Below, piece after piece: positions 32,472 through 45,078 of a stretch of 59,745 bases of DNA. The stretch comes from Perkinsus marinus ATCC 50983 (taxonomy: Eukaryota; Perkinsozoa; Perkinsida; Perkinsidae), in the NCBI RefSeq assembly GCF_000006405.1, contig NW_003201605.1, forward strand, positions 72,642-132,386, in the 5' to 3' direction. A model generated the notes under the pieces. That model searched no databases. It had not been told where the DNA came from and saw only the letters and a list, made by a program, of their open reading frames with translations. The first letter of the stretch is position 1. The number at the start of each line of letters is the position of its first letter. A program made the translations under genes and the position numbers.

Positions 32472-34412
32472 ATGTCTGTCAAACGTCCGTCATCAGACAT
32501 CAGTGGCAACAACAACAACATAAGAGCTCCGACTTTTCCCGAGGGCTCTAACACGACAGCCTCCGATTGGATTACCCCCAGGCAGGCTCAGAAGCTCCGT
32601 CGTGTGGCTAGTCTAACGCCTCATGTTAAACTCCAGCATCAGAATCAGAAGGCTATCAGCGTCCACGATGTGCAGAATTTCCTGCTCTGGGCTACTGGCT
32701 CTGAGGCGGGGGTTATGCCTCGTTGGTGTGTATTGGAGAATATGCACACTGTGAAGAATATTACGGTGGTTATGACGCCGTATTTCGACATTTCTTCCTT
32801 ACTAGAGGCCGCTGGGAAGACCGCGGGAGGCAGCAGTGATTATCCGTTTTTGGGGTATGCGCTTCGAAAGTGCATGCGAGCCGGGTCGTGGCGGCCTCCC
32901 AGTGGGAAGCCTCCGCCTAGTTTAGAGAAGGTTTGTCCGGTGCTCAAGCATTTCTTGCAGCTGATGGTTGCCAAGAGCAAGATACCGCAAAAGCTGCGCC
33001 CCAAGACTGCCCACTCTAACGAGAAACCAGTGTTGATCCCTATTGCGGATTTCCTGATGACTACTGCCAACATGATCGCCAACGAGTTCCCAGTACACAG
33101 TGTAAGCGGAGTCCCTCCCGAAGGATACGTAGAGTGTCAAACGTCATTGGGGGAGCACAAGAGACCGCCCATACCTGCCAGTGCAGGCGAGGGTGTTCCT
33201 GCCTTTGTGTTCAACGACAAGGACTACAAGAATCTACTGGCCATCGACTGTGAGATGGTTGATACGGCTGATGGTCTGGAGCTAGCTCGCTTAAGTGCCG
33301 TTGACTCGGGGGCCAAGACTCTTCTGGACATGTACGTGAAGCCAGCTAAGCCTGTACTGGACTACAAGACGGAGTTCTCGGGGATAACGCGGGAGTCTCT
33401 TGTCGGTGTCACGGCTACTCTCAAGGACGCTCAGAAGGCCTTGATGGATTTGATGGACTCGGATACCATATTGGTTGGTCATGGTCTCGAGAACGATCTC
33501 AAAACTCTTAAGATGGTCCATAGGCGTATTATCGACACCTCTGACTTGTATCCTCATCCTGCTGGCCCCCCTAGAAAATCAGCACTCAGCTATCTGGTCC
33601 GGAAGGTTCTCAAGTCTAAGATGTCTCGGGAGTCAACTGGTGTGCATGATTCTACTGAAGATGCTTTACAGGCTATGAGGCTTTCTATTCTCAAATTCGC
33701 CAAGGGGCCGTACTGGCACCCTGACGATGAGGATAAGTATGGTCTCTCTCTTGCCTCACTTGTCGGTGGTATACGTATTCACGGAGAAGATGTTGATCGT
33801 GCTACAATGGTGCAGCGGTATGGCGAACGCGCGATGACTGGCGTGCTCATGCCTGATGAGGAATCTGAGTCGTCAGAGCCCAGAGTTCAACTTCATGTCT
33901 TGCGAGGCTTTCAACGGTGGTGTGAGCTACAGCAGTCTGGGCCTGGTTTGACCAAGTCCAGTAGAGCCTCTAGCAAACAGCATAAGAGGATGGTCATGAT
34001 GAAGATTGATCTCACTATCCGAAAGCTTCTACGCAGCATGTCCAAGGGCGATTTACTCGTGGTTTTCTCTGGTTGTGGTGATATGGCCCAGTACGCCACC
34101 GCCTTTGACAACTACCGGAAGTCGGGCCAGCATGAGGCCAAACGTCTCCTTGAACTTTCACGGGAAAAGGTTGCTCGAAGTTTCACCATGTTCACTAGTG
34201 TGGCTGATGTCCCAGCAGAGCTATTGGCCGATTCCCCAGTGAACGTCCCGCCGCCTACGTCATCATCTTCATCGGCTCCTTCTGCGACGTCTCGTGTTGT
34301 CGAGAGTGACTCCGAAGAGAGCTCACGAGAGACCTTCCCCTTTCAAGCCACTAGCGAGACTTCGACTGAAGAAGCCCAGCCGAGTCCGGCCGATGTGGCT
34401 GTTCGCTCGTGA
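32472..34412 (+). CDS. REX1/REXO1-like DEDDh 3'-5' RNA exonuclease
   Basis: An uninterrupted 646-codon frame. The N-terminal 250 residues have no clear domain. The exonuclease core starts at about residue 257 with LLAIDCEMVDT (Asp and Glu metal ligands). It continues with SGITRESLVG, then ILVGHGLENDLKTLK (third Asp), IIDTSDLY, and ends with HDSTEDALQAM (catalytic His and fourth Asp), the full DEDDh set in REX1-family spacing. These enzymes trim 3' ends of rRNA, tRNA or snRNA in the nucleus or nucleolus. The C-terminus has a basic stretch (SRASSKQHKRMVMM) and a Ser/Pro/Glu-rich tail. It is intronless although its neighbours are intron-rich. The start follows the first ATG of the frame. Confidence 0.93.
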   Translation: MSVKRPSSDISGNNNNIRAPTFPEGSNTTASDWITPRQAQKLRRVASLTPHVKLQHQNQKAISVHDVQNFLLWATGSEAGVMPRWCVLENMHTVKNITVVMTPYFDISSLLEAAGKTAGGSSDYPFLGYALRKCMRAGSWRPPSGKPPPSLEKVCPVLKHFLQLMVAKSKIPQKLRPKTAHSNEKPVLIPIADFLMTTANMIANEFPVHSVSGVPPEGYVECQTSLGEHKRPPIPASAGEGVPAFVFNDKDYKNLLAIDCEMVDTADGLELARLSAVDSGAKTLLDMYVKPAKPVLDYKTEFSGITRESLVGVTATLKDAQKALMDLMDSDTILVGHGLENDLKTLKMVHRRIIDTSDLYPHPAGPPRKSALSYLVRKVLKSKMSRESTGVHDSTEDALQAMRLSILKFAKGPYWHPDDEDKYGLSLASLVGGIRIHGEDVDRATMVQRYGERAMTGVLMPDEESESSEPRVQLHVLRGFQRWCELQQSGPGLTKSSRASSKQHKRMVMMKIDLTIRKLLRSMSKGDLLVVFSGCGDMAQYATAFDNYRKSGQHEAKRLLELSREKVARSFTMFTSVADVPAELLADSPVNVPPPTSSSSSAPSATSRVVESDSEESSRETFPFQATSETSTEEAQPSPADVAVRS

Positions 34413-35645
34413 GAACGACTGTCTCCCAAGACTGCAACTTAGTCGCCTACTAGCCATAATACCATTGTACACTTTCATCGTCTGCCTAGATTCGATCTCT
34501 GTCTGTGTATCAATTTCGCGCATTTGCTCCCAAAAGAAAAGTAAAAGAAAGTAAAAAATAGTGGATTCGTCATTGAATCCGATGATACCAGACGTCTTGT
34601 TGCGTTGTCCGGTTTGAAGCAGGTGAGGGAGGGAGTCGGCCTTACTCAACACAGATCTCAGTCATTTGGCAGCGGAACGGTAAACTTGATTGGGGCTCCA
34701 AGATCATCTCTGCTAACGCTGCAGGAAGTTAGACCATCAATAAACGGAAACACTCCAGGAATGGAATCTGGCAGCACTTCTCCCTATTCACGGTTTTCTC
34801 CATATCGTCATAACTTATGTAGTAGAGTATGAAAAGTCTGTTTACGGTGGAATCAGTGAACGACCTCGTGTGACATGGGTCGTGTATGAAACTCATTCTT
34901 CCGACTAAATCATGCCAGTAAACCATCCTCGGATTGACATAGCTTTCCCGAGTGATAAGGGGCAGCTATGCCGGAGAAACGATCTATGTTATTTTTTCGA
35001 AATGGGAGTGACTTCCGACGTGCCGACAAATTTGATCAGCTTATAGTCGCGTTCTAATGTTCTGCGTGCGCGAAGATTGTTCCAAGACATTTCTTGAGTT
35101 GGCATAGGTGCCCCATGGGAGATATTGATCGTACTGAAAAGAGCAGAATAGGTCTGCCGAAGCCGGGGTCGACTTTTGTATGATCGATACTCGCTCAAGT
35201 GTAGCATTTAGAAACTAATTTGCCGGATGGGGCCGCTATGCCGCGGATGTTCTCATATTATCTGACGTTCCAAATCTGCGAATGATCGTCAGAGAGCAAC
35301 CGAAGAAATCGCCGACTGAACCGTGCATATCAAGAATTTGCAATACCCTTCTCTTCCCATTCAGACCCGTTGAGGAGCTCTGTGAACAACAAAGCGAGGT
35401 CACGGGGCGAGAGTGAACACAGTTCATGTTTACGTGCTGATTCCATTATGCTGCCTCACCATGCAATAATACTGTGTTTATAACTTGCAGTTAACTTGTT
35501 TATAACATTTTTATAACACTGCAATAGGCTAGCGCAAATACACTTACAATGCATATCTGTCTATACATGCCTATGGGATACCAGCTGGGTACTTATATAT
35601 AGCAATTACCGCAATGAGAATATCACACACTTTTCGGGATTGAAT
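34413..35645. other. Intergenic, nothing recognised
   Basis: Tail-to-tail spacer between the REX1-like gene and the minus-strand secreted protein gene. Two copies of a GGGGCMGCTATGCCG-like motif are present at about 34960 and 35230, related to the 137-bp repeat at 50.5 kb. No gene. Confidence 0.5.
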
Positions 35646-36560
35646 TCAAAAAGAAAGAAGTACAAGTACAAGACAGATTGACAATAGTCTAATGGCGTCA
35701 GTAGACGCTGATGAGTTCGGATTCTCGGCACCCAGTGGAGGTATGGTGGTCGACGAATTCGATGGTGGTATCGGATTGGTAGCGTTAGAGTCCTTCTCGA
35801 GCACGAATAGCGATAGCAAAGGTAACGACAGTGTGTTGGCGACCTTATTGTACTGAATCGTCAACAGACCAACCGGTAACGCGGGAGCCACAGCACGCAG
35901 CTCATCGTAGACATTCTTGAGGCAGATTGCTTCGGCAAAGTCCACGATAATCGTCGAGTCGTTAGAGTCAAAAGTATACGGCATGTCAGCACACTGAGAA
36001 TCAATTTGTGGAATGAGCGGGGAGTCCGTGTCGATCCTGATGACAGTATCGAGAGTGCTGGTGATGTTGTCGATATTCACCGACACATGCACTTCGTCCG
36101 AATTGGGTAGAACATAGAGACCACGAGGCACTCTGTTAGCCGCTGAACCATTAGGAGCCGGTGTGGGCAGTACCAAGTCGCTCGTGGTGAACGGATCGGG
36201 AAGCACTGCGCCTGGCGTTCCTGTGCAGATCTGAAGTTCGTCGCCGCATATACCCATGCTACAACCGACACAGTCCGCCGAGAACTGCTGCAGGCAAGCT
36301 TGCTGACAAGCCGTGGCAGCGCAAGAGTAGAGCTCAAAATAGCAAGTGGCACAGGATTTACTGATATTGGTGCTTGCCGAAACACATTCCAGCGCACCAT
36401 CATTGAAGCCACCAGTCGTAGTTACACAGGTATTGAGGTTGTTGAAGAGGGCGGGTCCTCGCCCGACATTGGCAACGTCTGACGTAGAGCATGAGTCGGC
36501 ATCCTCACCGACTGTACAAGGGATGATGACCAATAGAGGGATCAGTCGGATGACTTGCAT
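35646..36560 (-). CDS. Cys-rich secreted protein with GPI-anchor-like tail
   Basis: The open frame could start at 36638, but the Met at 36560 begins a good signal peptide (MQVIRLIPLLVIIPCTVGEDA), so I take that start: 304 residues. The N-terminal half has about 16 cysteines, many in closely spaced groups (CATC, CQQAC, DCVGC, then GICGDELQIC). The C-terminal half is Asn/Thr/Ser-rich with several N-glycosylation sequons. It ends in a Ser-rich stretch and the hydrophobic tail AIRLLSICLVLVLLSF, as GPI signals do. No family recognised. Surface location is inferred. Downstream of the stop the sequence is low in coding potential. No introns needed. Confidence 0.75.
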   Translation of the reverse strand: MQVIRLIPLLVIIPCTVGEDADSCSTSDVANVGRGPALFNNLNTCVTTTGGFNDGALECVSASTNISKSCATCYFELYSCAATACQQACLQQFSADCVGCSMGICGDELQICTGTPGAVLPDPFTTSDLVLPTPAPNGSAANRVPRGLYVLPNSDEVHVSVNIDNITSTLDTVIRIDTDSPLIPQIDSQCADMPYTFDSNDSTIIVDFAEAICLKNVYDELRAVAPALPVGLLTIQYNKVANTLSLPLLSLFVLEKDSNATNPIPPSNSSTTIPPLGAENPNSSASTDAIRLLSICLVLVLLSF

Positions 36561-38083
36561 GGTAGCTGGAGGTAAAACAACTGAAAACCTATGCGTAGTT
36601 GGGAGGTGCAGACCCACTGGGACCTCAATGTCTGGCAAGGTCCCTTCTGGTTGTCAAGCAGCCCGCGTTGACGATGGAACGTGTCTGATAATCATATGAT
36701 CTGTGGCCTTAATCGAAGGTCTTGTACCGCAAGAAACCGTAAGATACTCGCTGTCGGGCGAATTTTCATCTTGGGGTGTTCGTAAGTTACCCGTAGTTGA
36801 CCTACTGCTCACATGCACATGATCACTTTCCATTTTGCCGTGGATAGAAAGAGCGCTTGAGTTCGCGTAAGTATCCCTGTAGTGTTCGATTCGCCGAGTG
36901 AAGCAAGCACTACCATGAGCTTGATTATGGATCGAAGTCCTCTGCGTTATACGAAACCGTTGAGCCGCGCGCTATCGGTTACCGAACTGATAACTTCCGG
37001 GGGTCTATAACTTGAGAACTGTTCCCTAAGTCGTCCCTTAAGAGTAGGAATTTCGAACGCTCCTTTGGGAAAAGCTTCCACATAACTTCTCACTTGAAAG
37101 CAGTGTTATGAATTTCTAATTTTAAGGTACGCCTTGAGGGAATTATCGTAAGATTCTTACTAAGGATTCCTTCGGCTGCTCACTTAGAAGAATCCTAACA
37201 ATCCTTCACCTCTTAAGTTATAAGAAGGTGCTCCTTCCTTAAGGATCTCACGCTTCTTCCTCGAGGAAGGCGTCCTGAGCCATAGGGCCAGATGCTAATT
37301 TCATTGGACCCCTTACATTAGGCAGTCTTCAAATTTAGGAACCTAACATCTAACATCAAGTTTAACGCTGTAGTAAAGCATGACTGAGTCACTCTGTGGG
37401 CACTACTGTGGCCGAGGTGTTGAGTTGACTCCAGTCTAGAGCTTACCAAGACGCAAAAAAACGTTTTGTATATGCGTGCAACCGTGTGAGGGCATAGCCA
37501 ATGGCTCAAGAGCGCAACTAGCATGTATAGTACGAGGATAACCATTCTCAGCTACTGAATGAATATGCGCTGAAAAGATGAGTGGGAATGGTAGGGTCAC
37601 AGTGATGCACACAGAATGCACAGCTGAAGAGACATAGAGCTCAACTAATGCTTGACTCCAGTATATAATAGCTGCCGGGAATCATGCAAAATGAGGAGCG
37701 TCACGCACCGGAAGTGCCGTCATTTGTAGTCGGCGACGCCAACTTGTGGTGACGCCAACAGCGTTGTGTCACGCCGGAGAGCAAACTAGGATGGTTTCAA
37801 CGGCACAGTGACCCACGAAATAGATGAAAGGAGGGTAGCCTATGTCCTATGACCGTCATAGTATGACCTATCTGAGGGGCGGGGTATGCGAAGCTCGTGA
37901 TGATGCGACGACAATCTCATTACTTACGTACGTATGATATGTGTCTCCATAGTTGTAAGTCCGATACAGCCCCAATCCATCAGTGTATAGGGCAACATAC
38001 TGTACTGTAAATTCGAAAGTATACATCACCCTGGATACACTGTCTGGGCTACCCTACATTGCAGTTCCCCATATCTATTAACC
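36561..38083. other. Intergenic, nothing recognised
   Basis: Between the divergent secreted-protein gene and fumarase copy A. 37080-37280 is rich in short imperfect inverted repeats of the TTAAGGA/TCCTTAA type and may be a decayed foldback element. No coding frame is credible. Confidence 0.45.
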
Positions 38084-39918
38084 ATGAGGTTTAAACCGGT
38101 GTTCTTCGACAAGTACACTCCAGTCTTCCAACCACACGCCAACGGCAAGGTATAGTCATAGCGAACTATTCATTATATGGAATATCTTGGTCGATGGTTC
38201 ATCTTCTAATATCCCTTAGGAGCCCGAATATGAGTTTCTTTTCAAGGAAGGTGTATCTGTGATCAAGGGGCCCGATGGACTCGACTTCCTGAAGGTGGGG
38301 AGAACCTAGGAAACGGATACGAATAGATTAATCAGCTCAATTATGATAGAAATTAATCCTAGCCAGAGATGAGGATGTCCACTTTCAGGTCGAACCCGAA
38401 GCTATTGCAAGGCTCACACAGACCTGTATCAAGGATATTGAGCATTACTTCAGAAGCGCCCACCTCGCGCAGATCCGGAAGATCCTCAAGGACCCCGAGG
38501 CTTCTGCCAACGATCGCTTCGTTGCTCTCGAGTTGCTGAAGAATGCCTGCATCTCTGCTGGTCTCGTCCTCCCTTCCTGCCAGGATACTGGTACCGCCTG
38601 CATATACGGTTACCGGGGCGATCGTGTTTTCACCGGTGGCGTTGATGAGGAGGCCATCACCAAGGGGGTCTATGATGCTTACACTCAAGACAACCTCCGT
38701 TACTCCCAGGTCGCCCCCTTAAGCATGTTCGAGGAGAAGAACACTGGTAATAACCTGCCCGCTCAGATCGAGGTCTACGCTGGTTGTCCCGGCGACGAGC
38801 TCGCTTATAACTTTCATGTCATTGCTAAGGGTGGTGGATCCGCCAATAAGTTCCAACTCTTCCAGAAAACCAAGGCCTTCCTCAAGGAGAAGGAGTTTGA
38901 GAGTTTCCTCATGAATGAGATTGCTCACTTCGGTACCTCTGCTTGCCCTCCTTATCATATCGCTGTTGTCATTGGCGGTCAGTCTGCCGACCAGACCATG
39001 AAAACTGTGAAGTTGGCATCCACTAAGTACTACGATGGTCTTCCTACCAGCGGCGATTCCACCGGCCGTGCCTTCCGTGACCTCTACTGGGAGAAGAGGC
39101 TTCTCAAGAACTGTCAGGAGCTTGGTATCGGTGCTCAGGTCGGCGGGAAGTACTTCGCTCATGACGTTCGTGTCGTCCGCCTTCCTCGTCACGGTGGATC
39201 TTGTCCTATCGGTATCGGTGTCAGCTGCTCCGCCGATCGTCAGTGCCTTGCTAAGATCACTTCTGAGGGTGTCTTCATTGAGAAGCTTGAGAAGAACCCC
39301 GCGAAGTACATGCCTGATTACGTTGGTGATGAGGAGGAGGCTGTGGAGATCGATTTAAACTTGCCGCAGGAGGAGGTTCTCGAAACCTTAAGCAAGTATC
39401 CTGTCAAGACTCGGCTGGCCCTCACTGGCACCATCATCGTTGCTCGCGATATGGCCCACGCTAGAATGATGGAGATGCTCGAGAGCGGTAGAGGTCTTCC
39501 AGACTACATCAAGAAGTATCCAGTGTACTACGCCGGCCCCGCCAAGAAGCCCGATGGAAAGCCTTCCGGATCCTTCGGACCCACTACTTCAAGCCGTATG
39601 GACCCCTATGTTGAGCTTTTTCAGGCCAACGGTGGCTCCATGATCATGATCGGTAAGGGTAACCGTAGCGATATGGTGACTGATGCTTGCAAGAAGAACG
39701 GCGGTTTTTACCTCGGCTCCATCGGTGGTGTCGCTGCCATCCTCGCCGATAAGAGCATCAAGAAGGTCGAGTGCCTCGATATGGAGGACCTCGGTATGGA
39801 GACCGTGTGGAGAATCGATGTCGTCGACTTCCCTGCTTTCGTCATTGTTGACGACAAGGGTAACGACTTCTTCAGGATGAGCAACGCTAGCGAACAGAAA
39901 ATGATTATCTCCCGATGA
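38084..39918 (+). CDS. Class I (iron-sulfur) fumarate hydratase, copy A
   Basis: Three exons: 38084-38149, 38220-38294 and 38389-39918, in phase 0, giving 556 residues, the family length. It catalyses reversible hydration of fumarate to malate using a [4Fe-4S] cluster. Candidate cluster cysteines are in [17 protein letters not shown] and [10 protein letters not shown]. Other motifs are [33 protein letters not shown] and [13 protein letters not shown]. The N-terminus ([11 protein letters not shown]) shows no clear mitochondrial presequence. It differs from copy C at scattered sites, for instance [12 protein letters not shown] instead of [12 protein letters not shown]. Long open frames on the opposite strand are shadows of its codon bias. 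Confidence 0.96.
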
Positions 39919-41805
39919 GTTCATCAGTTCTTCAGGAGAACCCCCCTTCTATCTTGTCCTAGGTTTCACCGTTATTCATATTAGTATCTTAGTAAGAGGT
40001 TTCCTTAATGGGATATTGGTCGTGATCCAATGGTCAATAACACGGTGAGTTTCGGCTCGTATGGTGTTGAGAAGCCTGGGAAAGTACCAACTCTAAATTA
40101 TTGCGCAACGTCATTCCCGGGCTTAGGTTCATAGCAACACGTCATAGTGACAATTCATATGATTTCGATGGATATTATCGGATATCGCTTCCTCTCGAAT
40201 CAACTTGTACAGTCTAAACTCGTGGCTGTTGATAAGATTTAGGGAACTTTTGCGTACACGTTACGGACGACGATGAATGGAAATTCAAGCTCGACCTCGA
40301 CCTGTTGAAGTCGTAGTTGTATTTGGGTGAAGAATCGGATGTTGCCCGCGTGGTCACCATTCGTGTTTTCTTACATCAGGCGGGTCCGATGTATATTGAA
40401 TACACCTTGCAAAGGCCTATCTCCCTTGGAGCCATTTTATCGGGAGGGGCGCCTATGCCTCAAGATGACATAGCTCCAAGATATGTCTCACCATAATCAG
40501 TTTTGTAGGAGCACGCGGTAGGAGGATCAATTCCGACTGCGCCTCATAGGTGACTCGAATTGCGGAAATCAGTTCTGGAACCAGTTAGCTCGATTTCGTT
40601 TGGGGCAGATATGCCATACCTTAGCGCCGCCTATGTTGCAACCATCATGGCAATCCGAGATGCTCACAGAACTTCTCGCCTCCAAAAGGCGGCAGCGGTC
40701 ACACCGCATTGGAATTATAGAATGGCATATACGCCTCAAGCCAGATCGCCCTCACGATTCGTGAGTCGCGATTGCTGAAGTTGAATTTACTTTAACCGCG
40801 CGGTCGAAATTGATTTCTCCATCGCGTGCTCTCGCGAAACTGGTCGTAGTAAGGCATATCTTGGGGCTATGGCATAAGCCAGAAAGACCCTTGAAAGTGT
40901 AGATAGAATAGACCATACTTTGTGCTCTCCACCCGTAAGAGTTTACCTGGTGAATTCCGCCCGCGACCGCGCGATGAGCGGTACGTATTAGAAGGATGAA
41001 GTCCTATTGCCATGGGGAGCCGTGAATGGCCCTAGAGATTCAACTTCTACAAGGTTGATGTCAGGGCAGAGTGTCTAAGCTTTTGATTCAGAAGCGCGGT
41101 TCTCGATGCGATGAGACTAGTATTTGAATTATAAACTGAATCGGAGACCTTTACTGGGCATTCCGGATGTGTCAGTCATTGATTGACTATACTACGATCT
41201 CGCCTGGAGGAAAGTCTCTCTCGTATTGTCGTCGAGTGTTTGCTCCTTTGCAGCCCTTACGTGGGATCCGGTATTCTGTTCAGCTCGATCTGATCGATAA
41301 GTTACGTTCAGCATCGATTATTTGAAAGTGTGAGATTTCTCCCAGTTCGCACCCATAGTGGAGGATACCTCCACCTTGACTGCTCACGTTATATGTCATG
41401 ATGGGTATTCTTATGGCATTTCTGTTTGAACAAATAGGGATTCCTGTTCAGGCGTGCGGCACGCGTGCACACTCATGTGGTAACTTAGCGAGCTTAACTT
41501 GCCGTTGCCTGCCTCTCCACCGTTCATTCGTAGTGGTCGACGGCGGGACTCTAACTCGTCTTACTGGGGTGTGGGAGGCACTACCGCTGCAAGTGAGAAC
41601 TTGATAGGTGAGATTCATGTATCCCGTATTGTACAATCTATCTGGGGGAACCTGCAAACCGGAATGATAAAACAGTTGTCCGACTACGAACGTAGACTAT
41701 ACCGCACGTCCTTTATTAGCAATGGACCACCGTGTTATTGACGAGGGCAGATCGTCCCAAATGTATTGCCTGAATGTTCTCTACAGTTGCCGTGTGTTGA
41801 TAACC
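39919..41805. other. Intergenic between fumarase copies A and B
   Basis: No credible gene. Contains GGGGCAGATATGCCATA (about 40602) and a related GGGGCGCCTATGCC (about 40445), matching the complement of the 137-bp repeat unit start at 50.5 kb. Confidence 0.5.
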
Positions 41806-43617
41806 ATGAGCTCTCAACCGTTATTCTTCGATAAGTACACCCCACTCTTTCAGCCACACGCCAACGGCAAGGTATGGCTCTCGTGGACTCTTGGTCGATG
41901 TCTCATGCCCTAATATCGCTCAGGAGCCCGAATACGAGCTCCTCTTCAAGGAAGGTGTATCCGTGGTCAAGGGGCCCGATGAACTTGACTTCCTGAAGGT
42001 GGGAAGGAGGCTTAGGCGACCGATCGTGATACTAATCAGTTGAATTGCCTTATAACTTGATCTCCCCATGGATGGAGGTTGTTTACGCTTAGGTTGAACC
42101 CGAAGCTATTGCCAAGCTCACACAGACCTGTATCAGAGACATCGAGCATTACTTCCGGAGTGCTCATCTCGCGCAGATCCAGAAAATTCTCAAGGACCCT
42201 GAAGCTTCTGCCAATGATCGCTTCGTTGCCCTCGAGCTTTTGAAGAATGCATGCGTCTCTGCTGGTCTTGTTCTCCCTTCCTGCCAGGACACCGGTACCG
42301 CATGTGTCTACGGCTATAGAGGCGAACGTGTTCTCACTGGTGGTCTTGACGGGCAGGCTATCACCAAGGGCATTTATAACGCTTATAATCAAGACAACCT
42401 CCGTTACTCCCAGGTCGCCCCCTTGAGCATGTTCGAGGAGAAAAACACTGGCAATAACCTGCCAGGTCAGATCGAACTTTACGCCGGTCACCCTGGCGAT
42501 GAGCTCGCTTATAAATTCCATGTTATTGCCAAGGGTGGTGGATCCGCCAACAAGTTCGAGCTCTTCCAGAAGACCAAGGCCTTCCTCAAAGAGAAGGAGT
42601 TTGAGAGTTTCCTCATGAAGGAGATCGCTCACTTCGGCACCTCTGCTTGCCCTCCTTATCATATTGCTATTGTCATTGGCGGTCAGTCTGCTGACCAAAC
42701 TCTGAAGGTTGCTAAGTTGGTATCCACTAAGTACTACGATGGTCTTCCTACCAGCGGTGATTCCACCGGTCGTGCCTTTCGTGATCTCTACTGGGAGGAG
42801 AGGCTCCTCAAAAACTGTCAGAAGCTTGGTATCGGTGCTCAGTTCGGCGGTAAGTACTTCGCACACGACGTTCGTGTCGTCGTCTCCCTCGTCACGGTGC
42901 TCCTGCCCAGTCGGCATGGGCGTCAGCTGCTCGGCTGATCGTCAGTGCCTCGCTAAGATCACCCTGAGGGTGTCTCATTGAGAAACTCGAGAAGATCCCG
43001 CCAAGTACATGCCTGATTTCGTTGGTGATGAAGGTGAGGCCGTGAAGATCGATTTGAACTTGCCCCAGAAAGAGGCTCTCGCTACCTTGAGCAAGTACCC
43101 TGTCAAGACTCGGCTGGCCCTCACTGGTACCATCATCGTTGCTCGTGATATCGCTCATGCCAAAATGATGGAGATGCTCGAGAGCGGTAAAGGTCTCCCC
43201 GACTACATCAAGAAGTATCCCGTGTACTACGCGGGCCCCGCCAAGAAGCCCGATGGAAAGCCTTCCGGTTCCTTCGGACCCACTACTTCCAACCGTATGG
43301 ACCCCTATGTTGAGCCTTTCCAATCCAACGGTGGTTCCATGATCATGATCGGTAAGGGTAACCGTAGCGATATGGTGACTGATGCTTGCAAGAAGAACGG
43401 TGGTTTCTATCTCGGCTCCATCGGTGGTGTCGCTGCCATCCTCGCCGATAAGAGCATCAAGAAGGTCGAGTGCCTCGATATGGAGGAGCTCGGTATGGAA
43501 GCCGTGTGGAAAATCGATGTCGTGGACTTCCCTGCCTTCACCATTGTCGACGATAAGGGTAACGACTTCTTCAAGATGGGAAACGCAAGCGAGCAGAAGA
43601 TGAATTTCTCGCACTAA
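41806..43617 (+). pseudogene. Class I fumarate hydratase, copy B (frameshifted as assembled)
   Basis: Same exon structure as A and C: 41806-41871, 41924-41998, then exon 3 from 42093. It stays open to about 42880, where about five one-base deletions relative to copies A and C fall within 42880-43005: the CGTCCGT, GCTTCTTGCC, ACCCCTG, GTCTTCATT and AACCCCGCC sites are all one base shorter. The frame resumes at 43009 and runs to the normal end (KMNFSH) at 43617. Outside that 125-bp patch the copy is intact and highly similar. Either a recent pseudogene or a patch of unpolished sequence with homopolymer errors; the clustering at short runs favours error. Confidence 0.85.
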
Positions 43618-45078
43618 ACCTTTGGTCCATTCTTTCTGGATCCTGGCTCTCGATTCTCCCGCCGTCGCTGTACTTTGCTTCAACGGATTGTCATCAACCT
43701 CATATCGAGTGGTTGTCCATATTCTATAGCATTCATAGGTCCCGATTTACAATGTTGATGGCATACTTCGTTGACAATGGTTCATCATCTAGCTATCATG
43801 TTTGAGAGTTTTCTTTTCATTAGTATTTTCGTTACTAGTCGGACGTCAAGAGGGACGATACCATCGACGCACACGTATACCGAATGCATTGCGAGACGAG
43901 GGATTTGCTGCTGTCGATTGGCACTGCGATCCTCCATCATTAGAAACCTCCGCATCAATCGTGCTCATTAGAAAACTCGAGAGTGGATTGATGGGCGGAA
44001 CAGCAAATATCGCAGAATGTACGCTCTATGCACACACGTCTAAGACGTGTACACTTCCGACATCACAGTGAGAACAACGCCGTTCCCTTCTGCACTAAGG
44101 AGCTTGGAGACTGTGATTGTCGCAAGTGCCACCAGCGTGAAGGACAGCGTGAATAACACGATAATACTTCAAACCGCAGGGGTAACGGTGCTAGCTCTTG
44201 GTAGATTATCGACTTGGTACTCGGGCTGGATCGAGCTACATCGTGGTCTACTTCCTTCTCAGTAGAAGCGATTTTTCCAGTGGGGCAGCTATGCCACCAG
44301 CCAGCCGTCCCGAGGATAGATCGAGCCTTGCTACAATCGATTCCGCAGACGCACGAGGTTTCCGATACCAATGGCTATCTTAGGCTACTCGAGGCTGGGT
44401 ATATGAGTGTAACAGAGATTAGGATCTGCGGGAACGATTCTAGTCGGTAGAACTCAATGTTCTCTCTCGGAGAGAAAGCAGTATTGATGGCTTGTTCATA
44501 CGCAAGTGAACATCTAAGGCGTAGAATTGTATGTACTCCGACGACCTGTCCTCTATGTCGAGCTTGATAGATCTCACCGTATTGTCGTCCTCTCCCCATA
44601 ACGATGGAGGGGCCAAAGACTAAGAACAAAAAACCCAAGCCTAAATCAGTAGCGAGACGGAAAGTGTTTAGGAATGGTCATAAATAACTCCTAGGCCGTA
44701 GGGATGAATTCGGTGGTTGGGATCGGAGGCAAACAGCGTCGGTCGCCGCATCCAAGGCACGGTGGCCAGGTATCTCTCGGAACGATCTCGTACTGGAGGT
44801 ATATCTAACAGAACTATGAGGAACTCCTGAGAGGAGCGACGAACTATCACCGGTAGGCTTTCGATACGTAGCTTTCCTTGAGGAAAGCAGGAGAACTAGA
44901 CACTGAATGCAATCGCTTGAAGGCTTGGCTGTCCGGGTCAAAGCCGTAGAGTGCTCTGAAAACCAGAAAAGATCATCGACAGGGCCGCATCGTCAGAAGA
45001 ATTGTCAGGTTTGATCTCGAGAAGATGGGGGACGAGTGAGGGATTTCAAGCCTGCCGACCGGAAGTACCAACGGAACC
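43618..45078. other. Intergenic, nothing recognised
   Basis: Between fumarase copy B and the 3' end of the minus-strand acidic gene. A GTGGGGCAGCTATGCCACC motif lies at about 44280. No protein-like frame. Confidence 0.5.
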
